The translations under genes were made by a program, and so were the position numbers. A DNA stretch of 64,000 nt, taken from NCBI GenBank assembly GCA_031308135.1, contig JAHLJT010004567.1:131911060-131975059 (forward strand), read 5' to 3'. Shown here one piece after another: positions 44,491 through 55,920 of the stretch; the first letter of the stretch is position 1, and each line of letters begins with the position of its first letter. The notes below the pieces were generated by a model that saw nothing but the letters and a program-made list of their open reading frames with translations, did no database searches and had not been told where the DNA came from. This DNA comes from Acheta domesticus. Lineage: Eukaryota > Arthropoda > Insecta > Orthoptera > Gryllidae.

Positions 44491-45175
44491 GCCCGGTCGG
44501 GGAGGGGGGAGAGGGGGGAGGAGAACGGAGGGGAAGAAGTGGGGACTGGCGGGAACCGCTGGGAAGGTTGGTCAGAGCGCGAGGATAACAGGAGAGTTAG
44601 GGCAGGGCGGGAGAGTGGGGAGAGGCTGGGAGAAGTCATTTTGGCGGGGGAGGAGATGGTTACCGAGAGGGAAGGGGTAGAAATGGAATGGCGGGGGGGA
44701 AGAAGTACCGAGGAGATCTGGTGGAGAAGGGTCGGGAAAATTAGAGGATGGGAGGGAAGAGTGGCAAAGATTGGTGGCGGGTATGACGGGGAGGGGCGGG
44801 GAAATGCGGAGAGACTCAATGAGAGTCATGCTCGCCGCAGTATGGCGTGGGAGAGGTGGGTAAGTAGTGGGAAAGGAAGGAAAGATGTGGAAGGTTATGG
44901 GGAGTCGTGGGAGAGATGGGGACAGAGCGTCGTGGGAGGGGAGGAAGTGTCGTGAGAGAAGAGGGAGTGACTGTGAGAGTGTCGTGGGAGAGGAGGAAAT
45001 GTTGGAGGGGAGTGTCGTGGGAGATATGGGAAAGTCGCTGGACGGGGAGAGAGTGTCCTGAGAGGGATGGGGGTCTTGAGATGGGTAGGGGGAGTCGCGA
45101 AAGTGATGGAAAGGGCGGGAGATGAAGCTGAGGGCATGGTGAAGGATCGAGGTGAGAAGGGTAAGGGAGCGGGGT
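44490..45175 (+). repeat. Purine-rich degenerate minisatellite (GTCGTGGGAGAGG-type)
   Basis: G/A-rich throughout. From about 44890 to 45070 recognisable units AGTGTCGTGGGAGAGG recur at roughly 25-40 base spacing (GTCGTGGGAG at 44906, 44930, 44981 and 45016, with a variant GTCGTGAGAG at 44949). Long frames on both strands (138 + and 127 - codons, among others) are products of this composition. Confidence 0.65.
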
Positions 45176-45189
45176 CACTATGAATAGGG

Positions 45190-45345
45190 AGATGGAGGAT
45201 CGGCGCTATTACACGACGAACCGCACGAGCCCCAAGTGGCTATTACCCGCACGTATTTCTAATTAGCAGCCATAATTACCCATAATTACGAGCGCGTGCG
45301 GTATGAAAGCAGGCGTCAAGCCAAAGCGCTGTCATTCTTCGAGAT
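45190..45345. promoter_or_regulatory. Candidate regulatory module with clustered TAATTA sites
   Basis: Between GC-rich flanks lie CTAATTAGC (45259-45267) and a perfect tandem of CCATAATTAC at 45270-45279 and 45280-45289, followed by GAGCGCGTGCGG. Homeodomain proteins bind TAATTA-type sites, and such clusters mark developmental enhancers. The segment is non-coding in all frames. Confidence 0.4.
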
Positions 45346-48300
45346 GACTCTCGTTTTGAGGCTCCATTGGATATAAATGTTACAAAAAAATGTACTATTC
45401 ATTATTTTTAATACTACATTGTTATTTGTTATTGTAGATTACCATTATTAATGTAAATCAATGAAAAAATGTGCAAGCTTAAATGCTAACAATAAAATAA
45501 AGCCCAGTATTAATGATACTTGTATTTCATTTATTCGACAATATTGCTTCCTAAAATTGAAAAATCTCGTCTTGTTTTATAGTATTAGGACAGTTTTATA
45601 GTTATAAGTTTTATAGTTTTATAGTATTAGAAAAATGAATTTTCTTAGCAAGAACAAAGCACAAGCGTTTATTGTTGATAGTAGACGAATGAGAAGAAGA
45701 CAGAAGTGACGTAACTTTATTTTATTTTATCATGTAGTTTCACATTTCTGTCTTTGATTTACTGTACAGAATGTTTAAAAACTTTTGCATCTGTTATTAC
45801 ACACCCTCGGTACCCTTTATTTATTGAAAAAATCTATACATTGAAATTTTCTATACATTGAAAATCTATACATGAAAATTTACATCTTCCAGAAATCTAT
45901 AGAATCTCAGCCTACTTACAATCTCTACTATATAGACTAGATTAAAATTTGATGAACTGCTAACGCGACATGTCAACTCAAACGACGTCATAATAAAAGA
46001 GCATCTCTCTCAAATGTCTCATGATTAAATGACAGAGACGCACGCATTTAACATCCGTTTCTCCGACTCTCCCAATGAATGCCCGACTGCCGAACTCATT
46101 CAAACAAAATCACGAAAATAGATTTCTTTGGTTAGTGCACACAGTTTCCGTCGAAGAGGAATGTTTTGAAACCCGCTATAACTTTGACGCAACTCTGTCG
46201 CGTGCTCCCAAAAATATCGTCGGCCACCGCACGAAAAATATTATGTGAGAAGAGTTTTATGGGTTCCAGATTCGGAGTTGAGGAACAGAATACTTTAGGA
46301 GACAAACGACCGTTTTTCTCAGCGAAAGAGCTAAGTTTTCGAGATAAAAGATATTACTAACGCAAAAAACGTTTGTTCCATTCTGAAAATCAGTGTTCAA
46401 AGAAAAATATTTAAAAGAGGAAATATAAGAATGAATTAATTGTTTACTTCTATGATAGAAGACGAAAAGACGTTTCAAAATATCGAGCAGCATTAAGTTT
46501 TTTCATAAATGTTATTCTGCCTCATAACGAAAAAATATAAATAAACAGATCGAAAATTAATTTAAGATAACACTGTTTATGGTGAAATTTGTTGAATGGG
46601 CCTTAGTCTAGAGGGTTTTGTTCAATAGTGCAAGTAGTTCTGAAGGATAGAACAGTCGCAACGAAATATCCTACAGCATATCCTCAATACTTGCCCGCAC
46701 TCTTGCCATACTACGAGTTTACACATAAATGAACCTTTCTGAAGTACAATATAAAACACAAGACGCATTGAATATCAAAGAAAAACAAATAACGGAACTT
46801 TTCATAAATTTGTACTTCTCCGTATACGTACGTAATGCTGCGCCCAAAAGTGTCGCCATTGAATATATGCCACAACAATAAAATTACTAATATTTCGAAA
46901 TGTAATATAACGTCCATTACTAAAGAACACACGTTCGTGGGGTAAAAATTCACCACATTACGAAACGGTGAAATATTAAAAAATATATCCCCTACCTAAG
47001 CCCCCTTCCTGTTGCTTGACTTTCAGTATCCGCTCTGCCGATCCCAAAGCGAATCGAGCGCGAAAGTGTCTTTTGCGGTTCCTGGTCTCTTCTCGGCGTC
47101 TGCACAGAAATAAATTGCGCTCGGCGTGCTGCATGCCGCCCCGCTGGGGTGGACAATAGGAGCATCAGAACGGAAAATAACAGTGAACGAGACGGATGGC
47201 AAGAGTAGGTGGAAAAAGAATTGTGTGAAGTGCAGGAATGGGAAGTTGTCCTGGAGACGACCGCACAAATCTTGTTAAAAAGCGGGGCGGTCATAACATT
47301 TCATTTTCCATCCAGTACATGCTCAGGACACCCGTCTGGGGGGATCACAGATTTGGAGATTATATTTTTCGTCTCTGATAGAGATTAGGATTCGGAGTGG
47401 GGAAGGAGGAATGGCGGAAGAATGGTCGTGATCTGTTGCAATCCGGTACTTTTCCAGCATCTTTATAGAATTGTTTGAAGAAAAAATATAAAGACGATCG
47501 AGGCGAGCAGTTGATACCTACAATTTTCATTTCAGGCAGTGGGAACCTCCCAGTCAACTTACTTAGCTGCTTCGAAAATAGGTTATAATCCGTTTTTTTT
47601 AGGTGTACTCGGAACTTTGCTTGAAAAAGATTGAGGTCGCAAGTAGCGCTAGAAAGCGAGACAGTAGCCTTCTCACTCCTTCCCGCCAGATTCCGCTGGG
47701 CCTCGTAACTCAACAGGAACTCACGCTCTAACTCCTGCTGCGCTGCTCCCAACCTATCCTCCTCGCCTTCAAAAGAGGCATGTGAGGATTATCAATTATA
47801 CACAAGTAGTAGAGGGGCGATCTATCCTTTTACTAAACCGATTGCGAAGTTTCAATGCTAAATGAGTTTGCGACAGGTTTTCACAGAATACACTGCTTAC
47901 CATTCCTCCATTTTACTATATTCATCCACTAGCTGAAGAACGCCGCATTGCCGGGGTATTTATCATAATTTTGTATTAAACAGAAAGAGGAATTTCATCC
48001 ATTCCCGCCCTATGGCAGAGCATATTTCTTTCTATTCTACTGAATATTACCTCCGCCCTATCCTGCTTCTCCCTGCCTTGCTCCAATATGGAAATATTGG
48101 TCTTCCGTACACACTAAATTACTTCTCACTAAAAAATATTTATATTTTAGTCCTATTGGGGTTCCCACCCCCAAACTCCTTTCTCTTTATAACTGAAAAT
48201 AGTACAAATCTAAACAAAAAAGTTAAATGCATATACTTACGTATATTCTGTTTGTGAAATTGTATATATTATATCAAAACTTTCAATCAATTTCCACATT

Positions 48301-49020
48301 TTAAAACTTACTCTTTTTCATATTTTTCTTCTCGCATATTTATAAAGAAAAGTTTGAAATCATTTTTGCCGCATCAATCGAACGTTCACAATTCTCGAAT
48401 TTTGGATCCCGGCTTGACAACACTTTTTATATTTAAAATAACAACCTTCAAAACTAGCAATGTCACACATTAAATTCCTCCAAAAATCCATTTACTAATA
48501 CCGGTTTACTTCAATTACACTGCCGTTTTACTAAAAATTATATTATTACCTAACGTTTAGCAATTTTATCATTCCTTCAACACCCAAAGGTACTCTCAAC
48601 TATCCCACTTTGTACGATATTAAAACACTTCTCTAAAATATGCATCCCTCCGTCAGTTTCTGAATAATACGTAAATCGCACTGTCGCTCGTCCAATCTAC
48701 AAATACTCAATAATTATGCTTAATTTACTACAAATAAACCTTTGTGCATTCATAACTTACGTCAATGTTAACCACATCCATCAGAAAATTATCTCTTCCA
48801 AAATTTAGTCTCTTGAACACTTAATGCACCCACGCCTTCACGCAATTAAAATCAATATTCAAGTGACTTTTACAAATAGAGCGGAAAAACTCAGAATTAT
48901 TTCGCGTTAGACAACTGACTGTGATATTTTCACATTTTTTGATTCGATTTGCATCCTCTGACATCTACCACAATCAGCAGTTTCCATTTCACCACTGCTA
49001 TTCCTTATTCTTAGGTGTCT
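45345..49020. other. AT-rich DNA, no gene seen
   Basis: A mixed-composition region at 47020-47290 and a 130-codon minus frame at 47360-47752 (start MGAAQQELEREFLLSYEAQR, polar) stand out, but neither could be matched to a family and no splice signals bound them convincingly. From 48250 to 48900 the + strand is notably G-poor. Otherwise nothing was recognised. Confidence 0.45.
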
Positions 49021-49310
49021 AACCTTCACCTACGACCTCTCACGCGCCAAGCACCTTTCCCTCCCAATCCTTTGTTGTTGGTTCTCATTCTCCCACGCTG
49101 AGGGCCCGTCTGTCGTTCACAGCAGGAGACGCTGGTGTGACATGAGGTTTGGTTGAAGGTGGCTCGGCGGGCGTGCCAGAAGCCAGATCGACGGCTTCGA
49201 CATTCGGGAAAGGCGAGGTCCTTCTACGCTTCTCAGTAGTAGGTGACTAGGCAGCAGGCTTCGCCCGCCCGCCCTCTCGCCCGCTCTCACTGAGGGTTTG
49301 TTTCCATGGT
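49020..49310. other. GC-richer patch, function unknown
   Basis: Includes TGAGGGCCCGTCTGTCG, GGCGGGCGTGCCAGAAG and CGCCCGCCCGCCCTCTCGCC. No exon or element end was recognised. Confidence 0.3.
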
Positions 49311-50420
49311 AGTGGGCATTGTGTCAACTGAACACTGTACTCAAACTACAACAGTAAATATCACGTTGATTTATTGTATTCCTGTATTCCTAAATTCAAT
49401 GTAACGTTTCATGACACATATGAGTTCTCATTTGCCGGTTTACAATTTTTTATGCAGCGTTTTTACATCGACTTTAGTGCAAAATTACAGCGCAAATTAT
49501 GTTTCCGCGTCGGAACAAGTTGGAATATCTCATTCCTGTAATGTGGCGTTTCTGCTGCAGACAATGGGAAGGAAATTAAGAAAAAAATATCATTTCACGC
49601 AACTGAATTGAGGAGGACAATGGACATAATTTCCCACAACGCTTTTACAACAATAATGGAAACGATGAGGTTGCGAATTCGATAAATCAATGTTTACACA
49701 CTGTTTCGTGATTTTGCCGATTACAGCTGCTCGTTTGACGCCTTTAACACAAATAAAGTAGCTGTAATATATAAAACGAGATAGCTTGGTTAGATGAAGT
49801 GGAAAATGGAATTAAAAAAGTGACAGATTTTAATCGCTGACATCAACTTGATTGATGATTTATAGATCAGATACATCGAAAATCTTTCAGAACGTTACTG
49901 TGTGAACATACTGCTCCAGTGCTAAATATATGTCTGCTTTATACATAATTTCACAAGAAAATTAGAGATGTTAGACGATCTAGAAATTGCAGATTATTTT
50001 AAGATTTGCATTTAAATTCGGAAACAATTGAAATACATCACCTGTAGGAGCTGATAATCTTAATCTGACATCATAACTGATAACTGAGATCATTTTGAAT
50101 ACCATCAAGTACAAGATTGTCCCATCAGCATTATTGCATCAAGAACAGAATAAAAAATTTATGAAACCGTCTTTAACAAGAAACTGAACTACTCTTTTAT
50201 TCAAGTGGCATAAACTGCACGTATTTCATTTGTGTTATTTTGAGTTGACTCATATTATATTTTTTATTAAATAGGCAAACAATAAATTGACATTCAATAT
50301 AATATTTAAATAAAACATACTCAAAGTGAGAAACTATGAAGTACTATACACGCAAAGTACTATACTAAATTCTAAAATATTTAGATATAAAATCTATTGA
50401 TGTTCTCAGATATTTGTTGA
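49310..50420. other. AT-rich DNA, no gene seen
   Basis: Stop-dense AT-rich sequence; nothing recognised. Confidence 0.6.
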
Positions 50421-50669
50421 CAGTGGCGAATTCAGAGTGCGAAGCACAGTGGTCATGAGCCACACGACACATTTAATATGTATTTTTTCAGTTTATTTAG
50501 AATAATTAAAATATAAGGTTCTTATCACATCCAAAGCACTTGTGCCATAGCGAAGACACTCGTACATTTATTTTGATAATTAAGCAGTACAAAAAATATT
50601 ATTTCAAAAATATTGATGGAGGTGAGAACTGCAACCGGTACCCGGAAATATTTTCTGAATTCGCCACTG
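50421..50669. mobile_element. MITE with 16-bp perfect terminal inverted repeats
   Basis: The left end CAGTGGCGAATTCAGA and the right end TCTGAATTCGCCACTG are exact reverse complements. The 249-bp interior is AT-rich and non-coding. The CAGTGGCG start resembles the hAT-type elements here, but no clear 8-base duplication is seen (TTTGTTGA on the left, CTTTTGAA on the right), so the superfamily is tentative. Confidence 0.85.
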
Positions 50670-50751
50670 CTTTTGAATGCGTGAAGTGACGGATATCATT
50701 ATGTTGCCTTAACTCCTTGAATTCAAAGCAAGATGCGCAACAAAAACTTAG

Positions 50752-50928
50752 GCTTCAGCCGGAGTCAGCGACACTAAACTGTCCGGAATATTTAGCTTCC
50801 ATATCGTTCGACTAAGTGACAGCCGGGCGGACGGGAACATAATTCTATATAAACCTGTGCGCAGTCTACCTCCGCACATTTCGCCCTGAAGATGGTCGCA
50901 GTATGTCGGCCGAAACACCGGCTGAGGT
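50752..50928 (+). ncRNA. Hammerhead-ribozyme-like fold
   Basis: Core words are in the hammerhead order: GTC (50764-50766), CTGAAGA (50886-50892, fitting CUGANGA) and GAAAC (50912-50916). Stem III pairs 50752-50762 (GCTTCAGCCGG) with 50918-50928 (CCGGCTGAGGT) over 11 positions including two G-U pairs, then an A-A mismatch, then G64-C16 and U65-A15 next to the core. Stem II is GGTCG with CGGCC (50894-50898 and 50907-50911) closed by 8 bases, with one extra U after the core A. Stem I is GCGA (50768-50771) with TCGC (50881-50884) behind an A-C mismatch, closing a loop of about 110 bases. The extra U and the A-C mismatch may make it inactive. Hammerheads are known in Penelope-like elements and retrozymes. 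Confidence 0.4.
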
Positions 50929-51214
50929 GGCATAGCGCATCAACTGGTGTTACTGCAGTGCCTCTGATCAGGAGATCCTAGGGTTCGAGTCCCGTCGGAG
51001 GCAGAATTTCCTGGAGGAGAATTCTAGCGGACGGCTGCACTGATTGGTATTTTCTGTGGTTTCTCCGGTCAACACCGGATGAATACTGGAGCAGTATCCT
51101 AACAATTGGGCCATGAACCGCTCATGATCTTTGCATTCTCTTTTTTCTTCTATCATCGCCCCGTTCTTACGCACCCAGGAACATGCACCATACATGATAA
51201 TAAAACGGGTGCTT
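50923..51214 (+). mobile_element. tRNA-derived SINE, family C, 3'-truncated or diverged
   Basis: The head GGTGGCATAGCGCATCAACT ends in the B box TAGGGTTCGAGTCCCGTC. The body has GGAGAATTCTAGCGGACGGC, TTTCTGTGGTTTCTCCGG and GAGCAGTATCCTAACAATTG, and ends GCACCCAGGAACATGCACC. The AATCAATCAA tail is missing. It begins at the foot of the hammerhead-like fold, so the fold and the SINE may be one composite or a nested insertion. Confidence 0.75.
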
Positions 51215-51556
51215 AGAGCTTGTTCAAGCTAGGGGCTCTGTCTCGCTTGTGGAAGCTTCCGCAATAAGGAAAACCTTGCGAGCCGACGGTATGTCGGCGA
51301 CGGATCTCGTCATCCAGCGAGAGGAGATCATCGCCACTGTCAGTGAGGAAAGCATACACTTACGGGAGCAATGCCCAAAAGCCGTTAATGTGCATGGAAA
51401 CAGAAAATAGCCAATAAATGGACCGCAACGTTGGCAGCTGTGCCTAGAATGAGGCGTGTTCCGAACAGCCAAGTATCTTAAGCTGCACAGCGTAAAACAC
51501 TCCGCCGATCCTCGGTTGGACGAGGCTCTCTTCAAGGGGCTCTGCAAGCCCACGAC
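51215..51556 (+). repeat. Mixed-composition DNA, possible continuation of the unclassified repeat
   Basis: GC near 50%. Near 51467 it contains GAACAGCCAAGTATCTTA, resembling GGACAGCCAAGTACATCTTG at 38618. Open minus frame of 115 codons (51224-51571) without recognisable domain. It is cut on the right by a MITE. Confidence 0.3.
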
Positions 51557-51710
51557 CAGGGGCGGATCCAACCGATCTTTTTTTTTTTTTTGGAGGAGGG
51601 CATCATGGAGTTTTAAGAAGAAGGTTTAAGAAACATATTTGTCATTTTTTATATAATTTTTGTAGTGTATACAAAGGCCATGACTGCATGGCCCCCTGGA
51701 TCCGCCAGTG
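51557..51710. mobile_element. hAT-type MITE, short relative of 38135-38367
   Basis: Begins CAGGGGCGGATCCAACCGAT, nearly identical to the start of the 38.1-kb element, and ends GGATCCGCCAGTG. At 154 bp it is an internally shortened version with a 14-base T run. Flanks CCCACGAC (left) and CCCGCGTC (right) agree at 6 of 8 positions, a decayed 8-base duplication. Confidence 0.85.
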
Positions 51711-52070
51711 CCCGCGTCGAGCGCCGCTCCGCGGGGCTTCGCGAACCTCGTAAACGCAGCGAGGGGGGGACTGCATTATTCATGCACCGCGGGCCTGGTA
51801 ATGACACCTCCGCGCGCGCGCGCATATCGCGACTAAATAATTAAGCCCCGGCGCGAAATCAAAATAAAGTTCATTACATCACACGTGAAGCAATCACCCC
51901 GCGTTCGCGGCCGCCATTTGAAATTCATCGAGCCGCCATTACCATGAATGGGACGATGGAAGAGAGAGTCGAGAGAGGGGGAGAGGATGCTCTGCTGTAG
52001 TTGTTGTCCTGGACGGTAGAGTGTGTGCCATTCGCGGGCGCCTGGGAGGGGCCAAATGAAACTGTAATCA
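51711..52070. promoter_or_regulatory. CpG-rich regulatory-like island
   Basis: GCGAGGGGGGGACTGCATTATTCATGC, then a (CG)6-type run CGCGCGCGCGCGC at about 51812-51824, then CTAAATAATTAAGCC, TTCATTACATCACACGTG (an E-box) and two GCCGCCAT words with TTTGAAATTCATC between them. AT-type homeodomain words alternate with CpG-rich blocks, as expected of a conserved non-coding module. No coding exon is apparent. Confidence 0.4.
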
Positions 52071-54455
52071 GATTCGTTGGACGTTTTCAAGGAAATTGTA
52101 ATAGATGATACATTGAATTCCATGGTACATTTATATCCTGTTTTTTATGTATGAGAATAATGATAAACCGTAACAAAGCTAATCATTCATAAGTACCATA
52201 ACTAATTATATTCATTAGACCTTAAAAACCTCAAGCCACAACCACTACAAGTTCATTAATTTCTTTCATTTTTCTGTACATTACTCTGTACATGGGACTG
52301 TACATTAAATTTTGTATTTAGAAAACTGTAACGTCATTATCTTAAACAGTATATAATTCAAAATCCTTCAAATTAAAAAAAATACTTCGTCTTCATTGCC
52401 AGGAATGGATTCAAGCGAAAGGGAAAACTGGAAGATGGTGCTTTGCTGTCGCTATTTTTGCCACCCAAAATGGAAGGAAGCGTGCTAGTCACCCAATGCT
52501 TCGACGAATGAACAGGAAATGTGTGAAATTGTTTTACGCTGTACAATAGATTCTGCGGCACATTTAACATAATTTTTTAAATATTGGTTAAGAACAATTT
52601 TGTGTTGCAAAACGACCTAATTATATCTATCAAGTACACTAGAATAGTAAATTTGAAAACTGTAGAAATACGGTCTTTGTTATCGTCATTATGTTGTGCT
52701 CTTTATGTGCCTCATAAATTTTATAATATACATTTAAAAGCCTGATGTTTCGAAGAGAGAATATAATATGCAATTTAAATATTTTCTTAAAATTAAATAT
52801 GTTTCAAGGTTTCAGCATAACTACAACTTTACAAAAACTATAATATATAATTATGACCTGATTTACGTTATTTTAAATAATCTAAAGGAGAAATAATACA
52901 AACATCACAACGTACAATATGCGACTCGTAAAAAACTACACGTAGAAACAGAAAAGAAAATATCACTATAATGACATTGAAAAATGAAGAAAGTCATCAC
53001 GATGCAATTCACGCGTGGTAATATAAATCTGACATTTTCCTAATGAAACATTTCGGTCTTTAACCTGAAATTTTGAAATTGAAGGCAGCCAATTCTAAAC
53101 AAAAAACACAATACGCCATCACCCATTTCATGTACAAAGTTAATATGATCGGTTTGCAAAATTTAATTCTCCATCACAATTAATCAACATTCAATTTATC
53201 ACAAATCCAAAAATAGAGTTTACAATCATGCTACTTTAATTTAAACATGACACTAAAGTATTATTTCTCCATGAAAATGATAATGCATATTCATACGAAA
53301 AACATTAACGGAATGCTGGTTTTATTATGTTATTGCATTAAATCCATACTCGTGAATAAAACACGAGCGGCGCGAGTTACATTCAGTGGCGGCGAGGGCA
53401 ACGTCACGGCCGCAGTAGTACATCTGACACAGCTTCTCTGCGCCCCAGAGACCTCCTACCCACAGAAGCACCGGTGCCCGCTTGTATGTTCGAAAGCGCG
53501 CACGTCAATATTTTTGCTTCGTTAGTTTGCGCAGACCGCTAAAACTAATTGCATCAATAAATCACAATTATAAATTGTTTTAAACGCGGTTGTAAAAATG
53601 AAATATATTAATTATCGTAATTATCATAATTAAATCATTTCGCACACTACAAAATAATAGTTGAATTTTAGGAATTGTATAATTTATGTTCGTCCGCATC
53701 ATTAGGGTTATATACGTCTACAGAAATTTGCAAGTAATATATTGTTTTGTTTAACATTTACATACGATGAAATACAAATCCGCTGATTGCCTTCTGATCA
53801 ATGAATTCTGTATAATTTCATATTTTTGTTCTGTTTAACTTTATTTAACCTAGCTGATAACGAGTAAACTCACTTTAAAATGTTAATAATAACTTAAGAG
53901 AAATAACGTGCACGAGTGAAAAATCACCAATTTAGAAATTAAACCCAAAAGTTTTCTAAACTGTGGCTGTTCCTATGCTAATCATGCCCTTTCGTTATAA
54001 TTGTACCGGAGTTACACATACTGTGTGAGGTAAGGCAGACCTGAACCCACAATGCAATCTCATATTATAATAAGAGACCACAGAGAGGTTGAAATACCTA
54101 ATCAAATTTTACTCAGAAGTGTTATTAGACCTGTTGATTCTTTATACAGCAACAACGTTCGACTTGGGCCAGGCCGCGCTACTTCCCTTTCGAAGGAAGG
54201 TGTACACATGTTCGCAAGATATGACAGTGTTTTTTACAACTGAATATGCGCGTTCTGTGATCCAAAGGGACCAAACCGCCAAAGAGTCCAACTTTATTGC
54301 GTCTCGTTCTTGGGGATTTCTCATGCTATTCCCCAGTCAGTGCTTTGATAAGCCGACCTGACAGTGACTGTAAGCATTACATGTTTTGTCAATATGGAGC
54401 GTGCCATTATTCTCCGCTTTCAAGAATATGCTAACAATTTCTCAAGAACAGGACC
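52070..54455. other. AT-rich DNA, no gene seen
   Basis: Apart from a GC-richer patch at 53370-53530 (GCGGCGAGGGCAACGTCACG), this is AT-rich and stop-dense. No exon, RNA gene or element end was recognised. Confidence 0.5.
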
Positions 54456-54494
54456 ATAACAACAACAATAATAATAATAATAATATAATAATCT
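54456..54494. repeat. (AAC)n/(AAT)n microsatellite left of a LINE tail
   Basis: CAACAACAATAATAATAATAAT-type triplets precede the LINE fragment, mirroring the tail at its right end. Confidence 0.8.
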
Positions 54495-54962
54495 GTTGGA
54501 TTGTGTACAATATTGTACGACCAACAAATTCAAACGGATCGTACGATAGCAGCAAACAAACCGGATATAGTTATTCGGGATTTTGAGAAAAAATGTGTCT
54601 ACTTGTGGATGTTGCTGTGCCTTGCGATCAAAATGTCGTAACCAAGGAGGACAGAGAAACGTCTTCAATACAAGAGTTTGGAAATTGAAATCAGCCGAAT
54701 GTGGGGCGTAAAAGCACAGGTCGTACCGATAGTTATCGGAGCTCTGGGATTTGTTCCGCAAAATTTGTGTAAGAACTTGGCTCAACTTCCAGGTCATTCA
54801 AAGGACTGGGAAGTGCAAGAAATTACTTTATTTGGCACAGCTCACATTTTGCGCAAAGAATTGCAGAGGCACCGACAGTCCTTAGATCTGCTCCTTAGGT
54901 AGCTGGTTGCAACCTGGAGTAGATTTTATACTCAGTCGACTCATAACATCTGTAGTCGTGAT
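54495..54962 (+). mobile_element. LINE 3' end fragment (RT ORF C-terminus, frameshifted)
   Basis: One frame encodes TDRTIAANKPDIVIRDFEKK. A 2-base shift then gives CLLVDVAVPCDQNVVTKEDR, and a further shift gives EISRMWGVKAQVVPIVIGAL and ITLFGTAHILRKELQ to a stop just after 54897. This is the conserved C-terminal tail of an animal LINE reverse-transcriptase ORF, where the nucleic-acid-binding C-terminus follows the RT domain. Only the last 130 or so codons remain, so the copy is 5'-truncated and dead. Same family as 33108-33556. Confidence 0.88.
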
Positions 54963-54985
54963 ATGGAGCAACAACAACAACAATG

Positions 54986-55018
<33 letters not shown>
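54963..55018. repeat. (AAC)n/(AAT)n tail of the LINE
   Basis: AGCAACAACAACAACAATGA followed by AAT triplets directly after the LINE 3' end. Short triplet tails of this kind are generated at LINE insertion. Confidence 0.85.
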
Positions 55019-55390
55019 TTATCAGAATGTTAATTGCTTGGTTGCTGTGGTTCAGTGCCAAAGGATGTGCAGAAACACGTTTTTTTTATAAGAATCGGTA
55101 AGCAAATACTAGCTCCTGAGTATTAAAAGCTATTTACGAAGGCAAAACAGCAATAGATTTTCACTATTTGTCCTTATCGTTCCCTCTGTGAAGAAATCGA
55201 TTTCTCGAAAACTGGGAGAACGATTATTTAAAAAACTATATTTCTCACTGAGCTTAAAAAAACTTGCAGACAGTGAACCTACATTTCTGCCCATAAGCAA
55301 AACAAGGCGGTTAACATTTATGACCACAAGTAAAACTATTTAGAAGTCCGAAGGCAATTTCGAATCAGCCGACTACGTCATCTTGCAACA
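55019..55390. other. AT-rich DNA, no gene seen
   Basis: Nothing recognised. Confidence 0.55.
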
Positions 55391-55681
55391 CGGTGGGCTT
55401 AGGTACAGCTACGTGAGCGACGTATGTGAGGGCTGCAGCAAGCGATGATCGCATCGCCCCCGAGCGACTGCGTGGGCGGTAGACACGCGGGGCCCACGTG
55501 GGCACGCAAGTAGGCCGCAGCCGAGGCGAAACAGCTGAGTCGCCGCCGACGCCGCCCCCGCTCCAGGAAAACAAACACGACATTCCAGGGCGCTCTCGAG
55601 GCCACGACGACCTACATCGACGTTGCTACTCCGCTGCGCTGGACCTCTCCATGCAGCGTGAGAGAACCACCGTTACCTCTT
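55390..55681. promoter_or_regulatory. CpG-rich island
   Basis: CpG-dense (GGGGCCCACGTGGGCACGC, which holds a palindromic CACGTG E-box; GCCGCCGACGCCGCCCCC). No ATG-donor exon was found. Confidence 0.35.
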
Positions 55682-55760
55682 GCGCCAAAAAACTTGCACT
55701 ACACTTACAGGACTAATGACCACAGCCGTTGACGCGCCCGGAATCACTAATCAGTCAATC
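55682..55760 (+). mobile_element. SINE family C, 3' end only
   Basis: CTTGCACTACACTTACAGGA, then GACGCGCCCGGAATCACTAATCAGTCAATC, matches the tail of the copy at 11855-12250. The head is absent (5' truncation). Confidence 0.65.
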
Positions 55761-55920
55761 TTCCGCGCCGAAGCACCTGAAGTTTACCATTACAGGGGGC
55801 GCTACACGACGGAGACATTTCGGGTACAAGCTCCCTATTGAGGGATGGGTATGTACTATATCATAACCTCTTTGATTTTAACGTTCTTTCAGTTATTTTC
55901 AATATTTATACCATATGTAA

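Noticed and set aside
47360..47752. 130-codon minus frame as a gene
   Set aside because: Polar and without low complexity, but no recognisable domain, promoter or splice boundary; left unannotated as a gene.
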